Positions 16,365 through 26,930 of a stretch of DNA of 41,372 bases are shown here, in pieces. The translations under genes were made by a program, and so were the position numbers. Source of the stretch: Paraburkholderia madseniana (GTDB lineage Bacteria > Pseudomonadota > Gammaproteobacteria > Burkholderiales > Burkholderiaceae); assembly GCF_009690905.1 (NCBI RefSeq), contig NZ_VOSW01000085.1, positions 1 through 41,372 of the forward strand, written 5' to 3'. A model generated the notes under the pieces. It ran no database searches and was not told where the DNA came from. It was given only the letters and a program-made list of their open reading frames with translations. The first letter of the stretch is position 1. Every line of letters begins with the position of its first letter.

Positions 16365-16715
16365 GAAAATTTTGAGACGTCGTTGTCGCGTTGCAAACAG
16401 GCGTTTTCCAGGGTTTTTCCCGCTTTTGTTTTCTTATGTGCGGTTGCCCAAGCGTGCTGTCTTGAAAAGTCGCATAATCGACTCACATGCTGTTCTGCGG
16501 GTCGCACGCCGTCCGCTGGCCGGGCGCGTGCCGTCAGCCAGTATGGGCAGGTTGTGCGATACTCGATCCGACTGCGGCGCAGCACGGCCGCGACGCATCA
16601 CAGGATAGGGGCCGGCTCCGCAATCGGCTCGTCGAATGACGCACCGCTTGGGGGTATTTACCCATCAGGCGGGAGCGAACGGGCTCACCGGCCGGTCGGC
16701 CGGGTTTTGACAGGA

Positions 16716-16743
16716 TTGCGGGCCTGTCCTAGTTGTTTAGAAT
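16716..16743 (+). promoter_or_regulatory. Promoter abutting the clpS start codon
   Basis: TTGCGG (16716-16721), a 16-base spacer and TAGAAT (16738-16743) are followed by only six bases before ATG 16750. Transcription would begin at or next to the start codon. No Shine-Dalgarno sequence is present between. Confidence 0.5.
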
Positions 16744-16749
16744 GGGTGT

Positions 16750-17060
16750 ATGGCGATTATCCCGGACAAGCAGGACGGCACCGTACTGGAGCGGCAGGAA
16801 AAGAAGCTGAAGCCGCCTTCCATGTACAAGGTAGTGCTGCTGAATGACGACTTCACGCCAATGGAATTTGTCGTGATGATCGTGCAGGAATATTTCAATA
16901 AAGATCGTGAAACCGCAACGCAGGTGATGTTGAAGGTGCATCGCGAGGGCAGGGGAGTTTGTGGGGTCTATACGCGGGACATCGCGTCGACCAAAGTCGA
17001 GCAAGTCGTTACCCACGCACGGCAGGCCGGGCATCCGCTGCAGTGTGTGATGGAGGAAGC

Positions 17061-17064
<4 letters not shown>
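16750..17064 (+). CDS. clpS: ClpS, ClpA adaptor
   Basis: This 104-residue adaptor binds the ClpA N-domain and delivers N-end-rule substrates to ClpAP while blocking SsrA-tagged ones. The core YKVVLLNDDFTPMEFVV at residues 26-42 forms the pocket that holds destabilising N-terminal residues; the ClpA-facing segment VHREGRGVCGVYTRDIA is also intact. The first about 25 residues are the flexible tail that enters the ClpA pore. Its stop overlaps the clpA start by 4 bp (ATGA at 17061-17064). There is no ribosome site ahead of the ATG and a -10 box sits six bases upstream, so the message may be leaderless. Confidence 0.96.
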
Positions 17065-19358
<2,294 letters not shown>

Positions 19359-19390
19359 GTCGGTCGAGTAAGCGTTTCAGTCTCATCTGA

Positions 19391-19433
19391 AAGCAGAACG
19401 GCGCGGGTTGAACCCCGCGCCGTTCTGCTTTTT
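19391..19433 (+). terminator. Intrinsic terminator after clpA
   Basis: A 17-bp perfect stem (19391-19407 with 19414-19430) closes on a six-base loop and runs into T residues. It begins about 30 bp after the clpA stop. dut converges from the right and may also use it. Confidence 0.9.
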
Positions 19434-19494
19434 GCGTTGCGCGAAGCGCTTGTTGGAAGCAAGCGAGGCTTCAACGCTTATCGATCGATAGGGC

Positions 19495-19941
19495 TTAGTG
19501 CTTGCCGGTGCTGCCGAACCCGCCTGCGCCACGCTCGCTGGTCTCGAAATCGTCGACGATGTTGAATTCAGCTTGCACGACCGGCACGATCACCAGTTGG
19601 GCAAGGCGCTCCATCGGATTCAATACGAACGTGGTTGTGCCGCGATTCCAGGTCGAAATCATCAGTTGCCCTTGATAATCTGAATCGATCAGCCCGACCA
19701 GGTTGCCCAGCACGATGCCGTGTTTATGACCCAGACCCGAACGCGGCAGGATCAGCGCCGCGTAACCCGGATCGGCGACGTGAATCGCCAGACCCGTCGG
19801 CACCAGTGCGGTTTCGCCGGGTTTGAGGGTCAGCGGTTCGTCGAGGCAGGCGCGTAGGTCGAGGCCCGCGCTGCCGGTGGTTGCGTAGGCCGGGAGTTGT
19901 TCGCGCATGCGCGCATCGAGAATCTTCAGGTCGAGTTTCAT
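19495..19941 (-). CDS. dut: dUTP diphosphatase
   Basis: This 148-residue enzyme hydrolyses dUTP to dUMP and pyrophosphate, which keeps uracil out of DNA and feeds thymidylate synthesis; it is a cytosolic trimer. The family motifs appear in order: AGLDLRA, PRSGLGHKHG, GLIDSDYQGQL (with the catalytic Asp), and the P-loop-like tail GAGGFGSTG. The gene is last in a minus-strand run, 14 bp behind the oxidoreductase gene. coaBC next to dut is an old arrangement in many proteobacteria; here one gene lies between them. Confidence 0.96.
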   Translation of the reverse strand: MKLDLKILDARMREQLPAYATTGSAGLDLRACLDEPLTLKPGETALVPTGLAIHVADPGYAALILPRSGLGHKHGIVLGNLVGLIDSDYQGQLMISTWNRGTTTFVLNPMERLAQLVIVPVVQAEFNIVDDFETSERGAGGFGSTGKH

Positions 19942-19955
19942 GCAGGTTCGAAGGG

Positions 19956-20975
19956 TTAAGGAGTGGAGGCCGGGCGTCCGAGTTGGAACGCGTCGGCGAG
20001 AAGTTCATAGGAGCGCAGCCGGGCGCGATAGCTGCCCGCTACGGTGAGCACGATCAATTCATCGGCCTGGAACTGCTCCTGCAAGGCATGCAGCCGCTCA
20101 GTGACGGTTTCCGGCGTGCCGATGATGCTGCGCGGCTTCTCGCGGTCGATCACCAGTTGCTCACGCACGCCGTATTCCTGCGCAGCGCCTTGCTCGACCG
20201 TCGGAATCGGCGCATTCAGGCCAAGGGCCATCTGCACGCGGCGCAGATCGACCGCTTTTTCCAGGTCGGCGGCTTCCTGTTCGGTGTCGGCGCAAATCAC
20301 AAATACCGAGGCGGCCAGATAGGGCTGTTCTGTTTCCAGGCTAGCCTTGAAGCGTTCACGATAAGCCAGCGCCACCTGATGCCCGAAATGCGCGTTGATG
20401 AAATGCGCGAACGCAAAGCGGATGCCGAGTTGCGCCGCCAGCAGGCCGCCGAATTCACTCGACCCGAGTACCCACAATTGGGGACGCGTAGCGATTTGCG
20501 GTTGAAGCAGCACGCCGTGCCCAAGGTGATCCTCGGGCAGTGTGCCGTGCATCAGGCCGACCAGATCGGCGACCTGCTGCGGAAAAATCTCGCCGCGATT
20601 GTAGGCACCGGCCGCGACCGCCTGCGCCGTGCGCATGTCGCCTCCTGGGGCGCGTCCTACGCCGAGGTCGATACGGTTCGGAAACAGTGCCTCGAGCATC
20701 ATGAATTGCTCGGCGACCTTGAAAGGGCTGTAGTACGGCAGCATCACGCCACCTGAGCCGATTCGAATGCGTTTGGTCACGCTGCCGAGGCGCGCCAGCA
20801 TCACCTCGGGGCACGGGTTCGACACGCCGCGCAAGCCGTGATGCTCGGCGCACCAATAGCGCGTGTAGCCGAGGTCGTCAGCCAGTTGCGCGAGTTCGAC
20901 GGTGGCGGCGATTGCGTCCGCCACTGAGTGCCCGTCGATCACGGGCGTTTGATCGAGCACGGAAAGTAGCGTCAT
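19956..20975 (-). CDS. Luciferase-like flavin-dependent oxidoreductase
   Basis: This 339-residue TIM-barrel protein belongs to the bacterial-luciferase-like (LLM) group, close in layout to YhbW-type proteins. It opens with LLSVLDQTPVIDGHS; the barrel segments RYWCAEHH, RIRIGSGGVMLPYYSPFKVAEQF and RIDLGVGRAPGG are typical flavin-site regions. The substrate is unknown; the group uses FMNH2 or F420, and FMN is more likely in this lineage. I start at ATG 20973-20975; GGAG lies 10 bases upstream. It sits between coaBC (75 bp) and dut (14 bp) in one direction, so it is probably co-transcribed, but a functional link to CoA or dUTP metabolism is not evident. Confidence 0.87.
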   Translation of the reverse strand: MTLLSVLDQTPVIDGHSVADAIAATVELAQLADDLGYTRYWCAEHHGLRGVSNPCPEVMLARLGSVTKRIRIGSGGVMLPYYSPFKVAEQFMMLEALFPNRIDLGVGRAPGGDMRTAQAVAAGAYNRGEIFPQQVADLVGLMHGTLPEDHLGHGVLLQPQIATRPQLWVLGSSEFGGLLAAQLGIRFAFAHFINAHFGHQVALAYRERFKASLETEQPYLAASVFVICADTEQEAADLEKAVDLRRVQMALGLNAPIPTVEQGAAQEYGVREQLVIDREKPRSIIGTPETVTERLHALQEQFQADELIVLTVAGSYRARLRSYELLADAFQLGRPASTP

Positions 20976-21050
20976 GTCAGTACTGCTCCAGATGAATCGG
21001 TGCGCTAGAGGCGCTCGCGGCGAATGCAACATGCGCCGCCGCGCGCGGCT

Positions 21051-22265
21051 TTAGCGAATCAGACTTGTGTCGGGCAGACGCCTGGCAATTTCTACGATCA
21101 ATGCGCGCGCGAGCGTCTGCTTGTCGGCGCGCGGCAGCTTGGTGGCACCTGCCGCTTCGAACAGGATGACTTCGTTATCGTCCATGCCGAAGGTCAGTGG
21201 ACCGAGATTGCCGATCAATAAAGGCACGTTCTTGCGCATGCGCTTTTCTTCGCCGTGCACTTCGAGGTCGCCGCTCTCGGCCGCGAAACCGACTGTGAAC
21301 GGCGGATGCTGCAGCTTGGCAATCGCTGCCAGAATGTCCGGATTCTCGACGAACGTGAAGGTGGGCAGCGCGCGCTCGGCAGTCTTCTTGATCTTGTGTT
21401 CGCTGGCGTGATCGACGCGCCAGTCGGCCACCGCGGCCACGCCGATGAAGATGTCGGCGTCGGCGACCGAGCGCATCACCGCATCGTGCATTTGCTGCGC
21501 GGTTTGCACGTCTTGGCGGAACACGCCCCACGGCGTTTCCAGCGCCACCGGACCAGCGACCAGATGTACCTCGGCGCCGGCTTGTTGCGCGGCGCGCGCC
21601 AGCGCAAAGCCCATCTTGCCGCTCGAACGATTGGTGATGCCGCGCACCGGATCGAGCGGTTCGAAAGTCGGGCCGGCGGTCAGCAACACGCGGCGGCCGG
21701 AGAGGATCTTCGGCGAGAAGAATGACGCGATCGCTTCGTAAGTCGCGGCCGCTTCGAGCATGCGCCCGTCGCCGACTTCGCCGCACGCTTGCGGACCCGA
21801 ATCGGGACCGAGCACTTCAATGCCGTCCGCGCGCAGTTGCGTGACGTTGCGTTGGGTGGCCGGGTTCTGCCACATCTGCCGGTTCATCGCCGGCACGACG
21901 AGCAGCGGACAATCGCGTGCTACACACAGCGTCGACAGCAGGTCGTCGGCCATGCCGTGCGCGAGTTTGGCGAGGAAGTCGGTAGAGGCGGGTGCAATGA
22001 CGATCGCGTCGGCTTCACGCGAGAGATCGATGTGCGCCATGTTGTTCGGCACGCGAGCGTCCCACTGGCTCGTGTAGACCGGCCGGCCGGACAGCGCCTG
22101 CATCGTAACGGGGGTGATGAACTGCGTGGCCGCTTCGGTCATGACGACCTGCACGGTCGCGCCGGCCTTGGTCAACAGACGCGTGAGTTCGGCGATCTTG
22201 TAGCAGGCAATGCCGCCCGTCATGCCGAGGACGAGGTGTTTTCCTGCGAGTTCTGCGGTTGCCAA
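21051..22265 (-). CDS. coaBC: CoaBC: bifunctional coenzyme A biosynthesis enzyme
   Basis: This 404-residue cytosolic enzyme joins cysteine to 4'-phosphopantothenate (CTP-dependent, C-terminal half) and decarboxylates the product to 4'-phosphopantetheine (FMN-dependent, N-terminal half). The CoaC half has GMTGGIACYKIAEL (14-27), the flavin region APASTDFLAKLAHG and the active-site PAMNRQMWQNPA and ACGEVGDGRMLE. The CoaB half has LLTAGPTFEPLDPVR, ITNRSSGKMGFALA and AAVADWRV. Both halves look complete. It lies 37 bp behind lspA and is likely in the same transcript. Confidence 0.96.
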   Translation of the reverse strand: MATAELAGKHLVLGMTGGIACYKIAELTRLLTKAGATVQVVMTEAATQFITPVTMQALSGRPVYTSQWDARVPNNMAHIDLSREADAIVIAPASTDFLAKLAHGMADDLLSTLCVARDCPLLVVPAMNRQMWQNPATQRNVTQLRADGIEVLGPDSGPQACGEVGDGRMLEAAATYEAIASFFSPKILSGRRVLLTAGPTFEPLDPVRGITNRSSGKMGFALARAAQQAGAEVHLVAGPVALETPWGVFRQDVQTAQQMHDAVMRSVADADIFIGVAAVADWRVDHASEHKIKKTAERALPTFTFVENPDILAAIAKLQHPPFTVGFAAESGDLEVHGEEKRMRKNVPLLIGNLGPLTFGMDDNEVILFEAAGATKLPRADKQTLARALIVEIARRLPDTSLIR

Positions 22266-22302
22266 CGAAAGCCTCCGACAAAGCGTGGTCTACCTATACT
22301 CG

Positions 22303-22809
22303 TTAGCGCGAGCCGCGCACGCGCCGCAACTCGTCGAGCACGAGCAGGATCGCACCGATCGTGATCGCGCTGTCGGCGAGATTGAACGCCGGCCAGTGCC
22401 ACGTGCGCACGTGAAAATCGAGAAAGTCGATCACATGGCCGTACGCCAGCCGGTCGATCACATTGCCGAGCGCGCCGCCCAGAATCAGCGCGAGCGCCGT
22501 GCAGAACATCTTCTGCCCGCCGTGGCGCTTGAGCAGATAGCAGATCACCAGCGCCGCGACCACGCCGAGCGCGGTGAACGCCCAGCGCTGCCAGCCGCCC
22601 GCCATCGCCAGGAAGCTGAAGGCGGCGCCGCGGTTGTACACGAGGATCAGGTTGAAAAACGGCGCGACCTCATGCGGAACACCGTAGGCGAACACCTTCT
22701 GGACCGCGATTTTGGTGAGCTGATCGAACAGGATCACGATCAGCGCGACACCGAGCCACGGCGCCAGCGAACCACCGGCGGCTGACGATTTCGACATGGT
22801 TTTCGCCAT
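22303..22809 (-). CDS. lspA: LspA, prolipoprotein signal peptidase
   Basis: This 168-residue inner-membrane aspartyl peptidase (signal peptidase II) cleaves the signal from diacylated lipoprotein precursors. There are four hydrophobic segments, and the two catalytic aspartates fall in GNVIDR (Asp119) and FNLADSA (Asp146). The NRGAAFS motif is at 59-65. Its ATG shares one base with the ileS stop codon (TAATG), so it is translationally coupled to ileS, the widely conserved arrangement. A substrate in this window is the LivK-type lipoprotein. Confidence 0.96.
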   Translation of the reverse strand: MAKTMSKSSAAGGSLAPWLGVALIVILFDQLTKIAVQKVFAYGVPHEVAPFFNLILVYNRGAAFSFLAMAGGWQRWAFTALGVVAALVICYLLKRHGGQKMFCTALALILGGALGNVIDRLAYGHVIDFLDFHVRTWHWPAFNLADSAITIGAILLVLDELRRVRGSR

Positions 22810-25646
22810 TATGCCGCGCTCCTCGCTTCACCGTTGCCGAACAGATTGCTGAAGCAGCGGCCGCACAGGGTGGGGTGCTCGGCATTGGCGCCAACGTCCG
22901 CGCGGTAGTGCCAGCAGCGTTCGCACTTCAGATACTTCGAGGCGATCACTTCGACGCCTTCTTCCGCTTCGCTGTCGACCTTGACGACGGTCGCCGCCGA
23001 CGTGATCAGCACGAACTTCAGGTCGTCGCCGAGGCTCGTGAGCGCGTCGTAACGCGCGCCGCTCGCGCGGATTTCGACTTCCGCCTGCAGCGACGAACCG
23101 ATCAGGTTCGCAACGCGTGCTTCTTCCAGCGCCTTGGTTACGTCGCTACGCGCGGCGCGCAGCAGCGTCCATTTGTCGAGCAGATCACCCGCTTCCGGCA
23201 CCGCCGGGAACGCGTGATAGGTCTCGGTGAAGATCGTTTCGCTGTTCGGCGAGAAGATCTTCCACGCTTCTTCGGCGGTGAACGACAGGAACGGCGCCAT
23301 TAGGCGCAGCAGACCGTGTGCGATGTGATACAGCGCGGTCTGAGCCGAGCGGCGTGCGACGGAGTCAGCCGCCGTGGTGTACAGACGGTCTTTCAGCACG
23401 TCCAGATAGAAGCCGCCCAGGTCTTCCGAGCAGAACGTCTGCAGCTTCGCGACCACCGGGTGGAACTCGTACTTGTCGTAGTGCGAGAGGATGTCGTTTT
23501 GCAGGTTCGCCGATAGCGCCACCGCGTAACGGTCGATCTCGAGCCAGTCTTCGACCGGACGCGCGTGTTGCGCGAAGTCGAAGTCCGACAGGTTCGCGAG
23601 CAGGAAGCGCAGCGTGTTGCGGATGCGGCGATAACCTTCCGTCACGCGCTTCAGGATCTCTTCGGAGATCGCCAGTTCACCCGAGTAATCGGTCGAGGCG
23701 ATCCACAGACGGATGATTTCCGCGCCAAGGCGGTTCGCCACTTCATGCGGGTCGATACCGTTGCCGAGCGACTTGCTCATCTTGCGGCCTTCGCCGTCGA
23801 CGGTGAAGCCGTGCGTGAGCAGCGCGTTGTAGGGCGGGCGGCCGTCGAGCATCGAAGCGGTCAAGAGCGACGAGTGGAACCAGCCACGGTGCTGGTCCGA
23901 GCCTTCCAGATACAGGTCAGCCGGGAATTGCAGTTCGTCTTTATGCGAGCCGCGCAGCACGTGCCAGTGCGTGGTGCCCGAATCGAACCAGACGTCGAGC
24001 GTGTCGCGGTTCTTTTCGTACATGTTGGCGTCGTCGCCGAGCAGTTCGCGCGGGTCGAGCGTTTGCCACGCTTCGATGCCGGCCTTCTCGACGCGTTGCG
24101 CGACTTCTTCGAGCAATTCCAGCGTGCGCGGATGCAGCTCGCCGGTTTCCTTGTGCACGAAGAACGCCATCGGCACGCCCCATTGACGCTGACGCGACAG
24201 CGTCCAGTCCGGGCGGTTGGCGATCATGCTGAACAGGCGCTGCTTGCCCCACGACGGATAAAAGGCGGTGTTCTCGATGCCTTCGAGCGCGGTCTCGCGC
24301 AGCGTCTTGTCGGTGTCGTTCGGCTTCACGTCCATGCCGGCGAACCATTGCGAGGTCGCGCGGTAGATGATCGGCGTCTTGTGGCGCCAGCAGTGCATGT
24401 AGCTGTGCGTGTACCTCTCGGTGCGCAGCAGCGAGCCGGCTGCTTGCAGGGCTTCGACGATCTGCGGATTGGCCGCCCAGATCGACAGACCGCCGAACAG
24501 CGCGAGCGATTCGATATAACGGCCGTCGCCCATCACCGGGTTGATGATGTCCGAATCGGCCATGCCGTGCGACTTGCAGGACACAAAGTCTTCCACGCCA
24601 TACGCCGGCGACGAGTGCACCACACCCGTACCCGTTTCGGTCGTCACATAGTCGCCGAGATAAACCGGCGCCGTGCGCTTGTAGGCCGGATGCGCGGAGG
24701 CGAGCGGATGATTGAAGCGCAGGTTGACGAGCTTCGCGCCCGGCGTGGTCGCGATGACCGTGCCTTCCACTCCGTACAGTTTCAGGCAAGCTTCAACGCG
24801 CTCTTCGGCCAGGATCAGCAAACCGCGCGGTGTATCGACCAGCGCGTAGACGATTTCCGGATGCAGGTTCAGCGCCTGGTTGGCGGGGATGGTCCACGGC
24901 GTGGTGGTCCAGATCACGATGCCGCCTTCGTTGCGCGGCAGCGCATTCAGGCCGAACGCCTGCGCGGTCTTCTCCGGCTCGGCGAAGCTGAACAGCACGT
25001 CGATGGTCGGATCCGTCTTGTCCTTGTACTCGACTTCCGCTTCGGCCAACGCCGAGCCGCAGTCGAAACACCAGTTGACCGGCTTTAGGCCGCGGAAGAC
25101 GTAACCCTTTTCCATGATCTTCGCGAGCGCGCGGATTTCGCCGGCTTCATTCGTGAAGTTCATGGTCTTGTACGGGTTGTCCCAGTCGCCGAGCACGCCC
25201 AGACGGCGGAAGCCGACCTTCTGCTTCTCGATCTGTTCGGTCGCGTAGGCGCGCGCCTTCTGCATCACTTCGGCGGCCGGCAGCGACTTGCCGAACTGCT
25301 TTTCGATCTGGATTTCGATCGGCATGCCGTGGCAATCCCAGCCCGGCACGTAGACCGCGTCGAAGCCCGCCAGATTGCGTGCCTTGACGATCATGTCCTT
25401 GAGGATCTTGTTGACCGCGTGGCCGAGGTGGATGTCGCCGTTCGCATACGGCGGGCCGTCGTGCAGGATGAACTTCTTACGGCCTTTGCTGGCCGCGCGG
25501 ATCGTCTCGTAGACCTTGCGTTCCTGCCATTCCTTGACCCATTGCGGCTCGCGCTTGGGCAGGTCGCCACGCATCGGGAACGGCGTGTCGAGCAGGTTGA
25601 CCGGGTAGCGTGACTGCGGTTTCGAATCGGCTTTCTTGTTGCTCAT
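22809..25646 (-). CDS. ileS: Isoleucyl-tRNA synthetase
   Basis: This 945-residue class I synthetase charges tRNA-Ile and edits misactivated valine. The HIGH-type motif is HLGH (73-76, within GDIHLGHAVNKILKD); the KMSKS loop appears as GRKMSKSLGNGI; the CP1 editing domain lies between (VIWTTTPWTIPANQAL). At the C-terminus the zinc site is complete: CERCWHYR and CGRC. The start is ATG 25644-25646 (MSNKKADSK), with a weak ribosome site; the frame is open 45 codons further without support. The long 170-bp leader after ribF contains a hairpin (25775-25809), and no T-box-like element was recognised. Confidence 0.97.
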   Translation of the reverse strand: MSNKKADSKPQSRYPVNLLDTPFPMRGDLPKREPQWVKEWQERKVYETIRAASKGRKKFILHDGPPYANGDIHLGHAVNKILKDMIVKARNLAGFDAVYVPGWDCHGMPIEIQIEKQFGKSLPAAEVMQKARAYATEQIEKQKVGFRRLGVLGDWDNPYKTMNFTNEAGEIRALAKIMEKGYVFRGLKPVNWCFDCGSALAEAEVEYKDKTDPTIDVLFSFAEPEKTAQAFGLNALPRNEGGIVIWTTTPWTIPANQALNLHPEIVYALVDTPRGLLILAEERVEACLKLYGVEGTVIATTPGAKLVNLRFNHPLASAHPAYKRTAPVYLGDYVTTETGTGVVHSSPAYGVEDFVSCKSHGMADSDIINPVMGDGRYIESLALFGGLSIWAANPQIVEALQAAGSLLRTERYTHSYMHCWRHKTPIIYRATSQWFAGMDVKPNDTDKTLRETALEGIENTAFYPSWGKQRLFSMIANRPDWTLSRQRQWGVPMAFFVHKETGELHPRTLELLEEVAQRVEKAGIEAWQTLDPRELLGDDANMYEKNRDTLDVWFDSGTTHWHVLRGSHKDELQFPADLYLEGSDQHRGWFHSSLLTASMLDGRPPYNALLTHGFTVDGEGRKMSKSLGNGIDPHEVANRLGAEIIRLWIASTDYSGELAISEEILKRVTEGYRRIRNTLRFLLANLSDFDFAQHARPVEDWLEIDRYAVALSANLQNDILSHYDKYEFHPVVAKLQTFCSEDLGGFYLDVLKDRLYTTAADSVARRSAQTALYHIAHGLLRLMAPFLSFTAEEAWKIFSPNSETIFTETYHAFPAVPEAGDLLDKWTLLRAARSDVTKALEEARVANLIGSSLQAEVEIRASGARYDALTSLGDDLKFVLITSAATVVKVDSEAEEGVEVIASKYLKCERCWHYRADVGANAEHPTLCGRCFSNLFGNGEARSAA

Positions 25647-25774
25647 GATGAGGTCGCGGTGAATTCTTTCTAAGCGCAGCGAGGCTGCGGTATGCGCAAG
25701 ATGCGCAGGGCGTTGGGCGCGCCCGGCAGGCATGTCGCGTGATCCACGGACGCCCTTCGATGCGCGCAGCAGTG

Positions 25775-25809
25775 GGTACATGCAGCGCTTCAGCGCGCTC
25801 GCATGTACC
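25775..25809 (-). promoter_or_regulatory. Hairpin in the ribF-ileS gap
   Basis: ggtacatgc (25775-25783) pairs with gcatgtacc (25801-25809), a perfect 9-bp stem. Inside, agcgc and gcgct extend the helix. There is no U-run on the minus strand, so it is not a standard terminator; it would lie in the ileS leader or at the end of the ribF message. Confidence 0.45.
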
Positions 25810-25816
25810 GCGGCGG

Positions 25817-26812
25817 CTATCTAATTCGGTCGGTGGCCGAGGTGGCGAAACCGGTGGAACGGCTGCCCGGCGTGCCGGCGCCGACGGCCGCGAACCACGC
25901 GCGCGCATTGGCGACGTCGCGCGCGATGGCGGCGGTCAGCGTTTCGAGGTCGACGTACTTTTCCTCGTCACGCAGCTTTTTCAGGAATTCGACGCGCACG
26001 AGTTTGCCATACGCATCGCCGTGCCAGTCGAGCAGGTGTACTTCGAGCAGCACGCGGCCGGAATCGTCGACGGTGGGGCGCAGGCCGAGGCTGGCGACGC
26101 CCGGCAACGGCTCGTCCGCCACGCCATGCACGCGCACCACGAAAATGCCGGCCAGTGCCGGGCGCTTGTGCGCGATCGGCAGATTGAGCGTGGGGAAACC
26201 GAGGTCGCGGCCGAGCTTCATGCCATGCACGACGTGGCCGCTGATCAGGTAATCGCGGCCCAGCGCGGCACGCGCCGAATCGAGATCGCCCGCTACCAGC
26301 GCCGTGCGCACGCCCGAGCTGGAAATGCGCGCGCCGGACGGATCGGCCACCGTTGCCATCTGCTCGACTTCGAAACCGTGCTGTTGACCCGCGGCCTTTA
26401 GCGAGGCGAAATCGCCCGCGCGCTTGGCGCCATAGCGGAAGTCGTCGCCGATCATCACCCAGCGAGCATGCAGCCCGTTGACGATGATCCGTTCGACAAA
26501 CGTATCCGGCGACTGGCTCGCGAAGGTGTGATTGAAATGCTCGACCACGACCCGGTCGACGCCGTTGGTGCGCAGCGCTTCAAGCTTGTCGCGCAGCATG
26601 GCGATTCGCGGCGGCGCGCCAGCGGGGTTGAAGAACTCGCGCGGGTGCGGCTCGAAGGTCATCACGCAGACGGGCAGGCCGCGTGCATCGGCGGCGGCCC
26701 GGACGTGGGCGAGCAAAGCCTGATGGCCGCGGTGGACACCGTCGAAGTTGCCGATGGTCAGTGCGCAGGGCGCACGGCTTTCGGCATTGGGAAGACCGCG
26801 GAAGACTCTCAC
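25817..26812 (-). CDS. ribF: RibF: bifunctional riboflavin kinase / FMN adenylyltransferase
   Basis: This 331-residue cytosolic enzyme makes FMN from riboflavin and FAD from FMN. The N-terminal adenylyltransferase shows TIGNFDGVHRGHQALL (19-34), and TFEPHPREFF and ISSSGVRTALVAGDL follow. The C-terminal kinase has GRDLGFPTLNLP, GIFVVRVHG and SLGLRPTVDD. The C-terminal about 30 residues (after ARAWFA) are Gly/Ser-rich and not part of the fold. It heads the minus-strand run toward ileS, with a consensus -10 box 47 bp upstream, and is divergent from purN. Confidence 0.96.
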   Translation of the reverse strand: MRVFRGLPNAESRAPCALTIGNFDGVHRGHQALLAHVRAAADARGLPVCVMTFEPHPREFFNPAGAPPRIAMLRDKLEALRTNGVDRVVVEHFNHTFASQSPDTFVERIIVNGLHARWVMIGDDFRYGAKRAGDFASLKAAGQQHGFEVEQMATVADPSGARISSSGVRTALVAGDLDSARAALGRDYLISGHVVHGMKLGRDLGFPTLNLPIAHKRPALAGIFVVRVHGVADEPLPGVASLGLRPTVDDSGRVLLEVHLLDWHGDAYGKLVRVEFLKKLRDEEKYVDLETLTAAIARDVANARAWFAAVGAGTPGSRSTGFATSATDRIR

Positions 26813-26858
26813 GATAGCGGGTTTGAGGTAGGGCGGCCGAGATGCCGCAAAACAAACG

Positions 26859-26864
26859 ATTATA
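26859..26864 (-). promoter_or_regulatory. -10 box for ribF
   Basis: On the minus strand this is TATAAT, a perfect match, giving a start near 26852 and a leader of about 40 bases. I see no good -35 element at the right distance. Confidence 0.5.
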
Positions 26865-26918
26865 AACGCTCAGCGCACGAGACGGCGGCGCGTCGCCGTT
26901 TCAGTGTCCCCCGAATGA

Positions 26919-26924
26919 TAAAAT
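26919..26924 (+). promoter_or_regulatory. Extended -10 box abutting purN start
   Basis: TGATAAAAT (26916-26924) has the TGn extension and a five-of-six -10 box. Six bases (CCGCGG) separate it from ATG 26931, so transcription would start at or beside the start codon. Confidence 0.5.
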
Positions 26925-26930
26925 CCGCGG

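Larger units (their letters stand above)
16197..16749. other. Divergent csp/clpS upstream region
   Basis: This 553-bp gap has no supported gene. It contains the csp leader and promoter (16336-16364), the clpS promoter (16716-16743) and a CCGGCC-GGTC-GGCCGG hairpin (16688-16703) followed by gtttt, which could shield clpS from read-through. Confidence 0.55.

Noticed and set aside
16444..16478. TTGCCC/CATAAT pair as clpS promoter
   Set aside because: The spacing is 23 bases, too long; the pair at 16716-16743 is better.
25647..25816. T-box or other tRNA-sensing leader before ileS
   Set aside because: No T-box core sequence or terminator/antiterminator pair with a U-run; such elements are not expected in this lineage.
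26813..26930. FMN riboswitch before ribF
   Set aside because: The leader is only about 40 bases from the best -10 box, too short for the conserved RFN fold.
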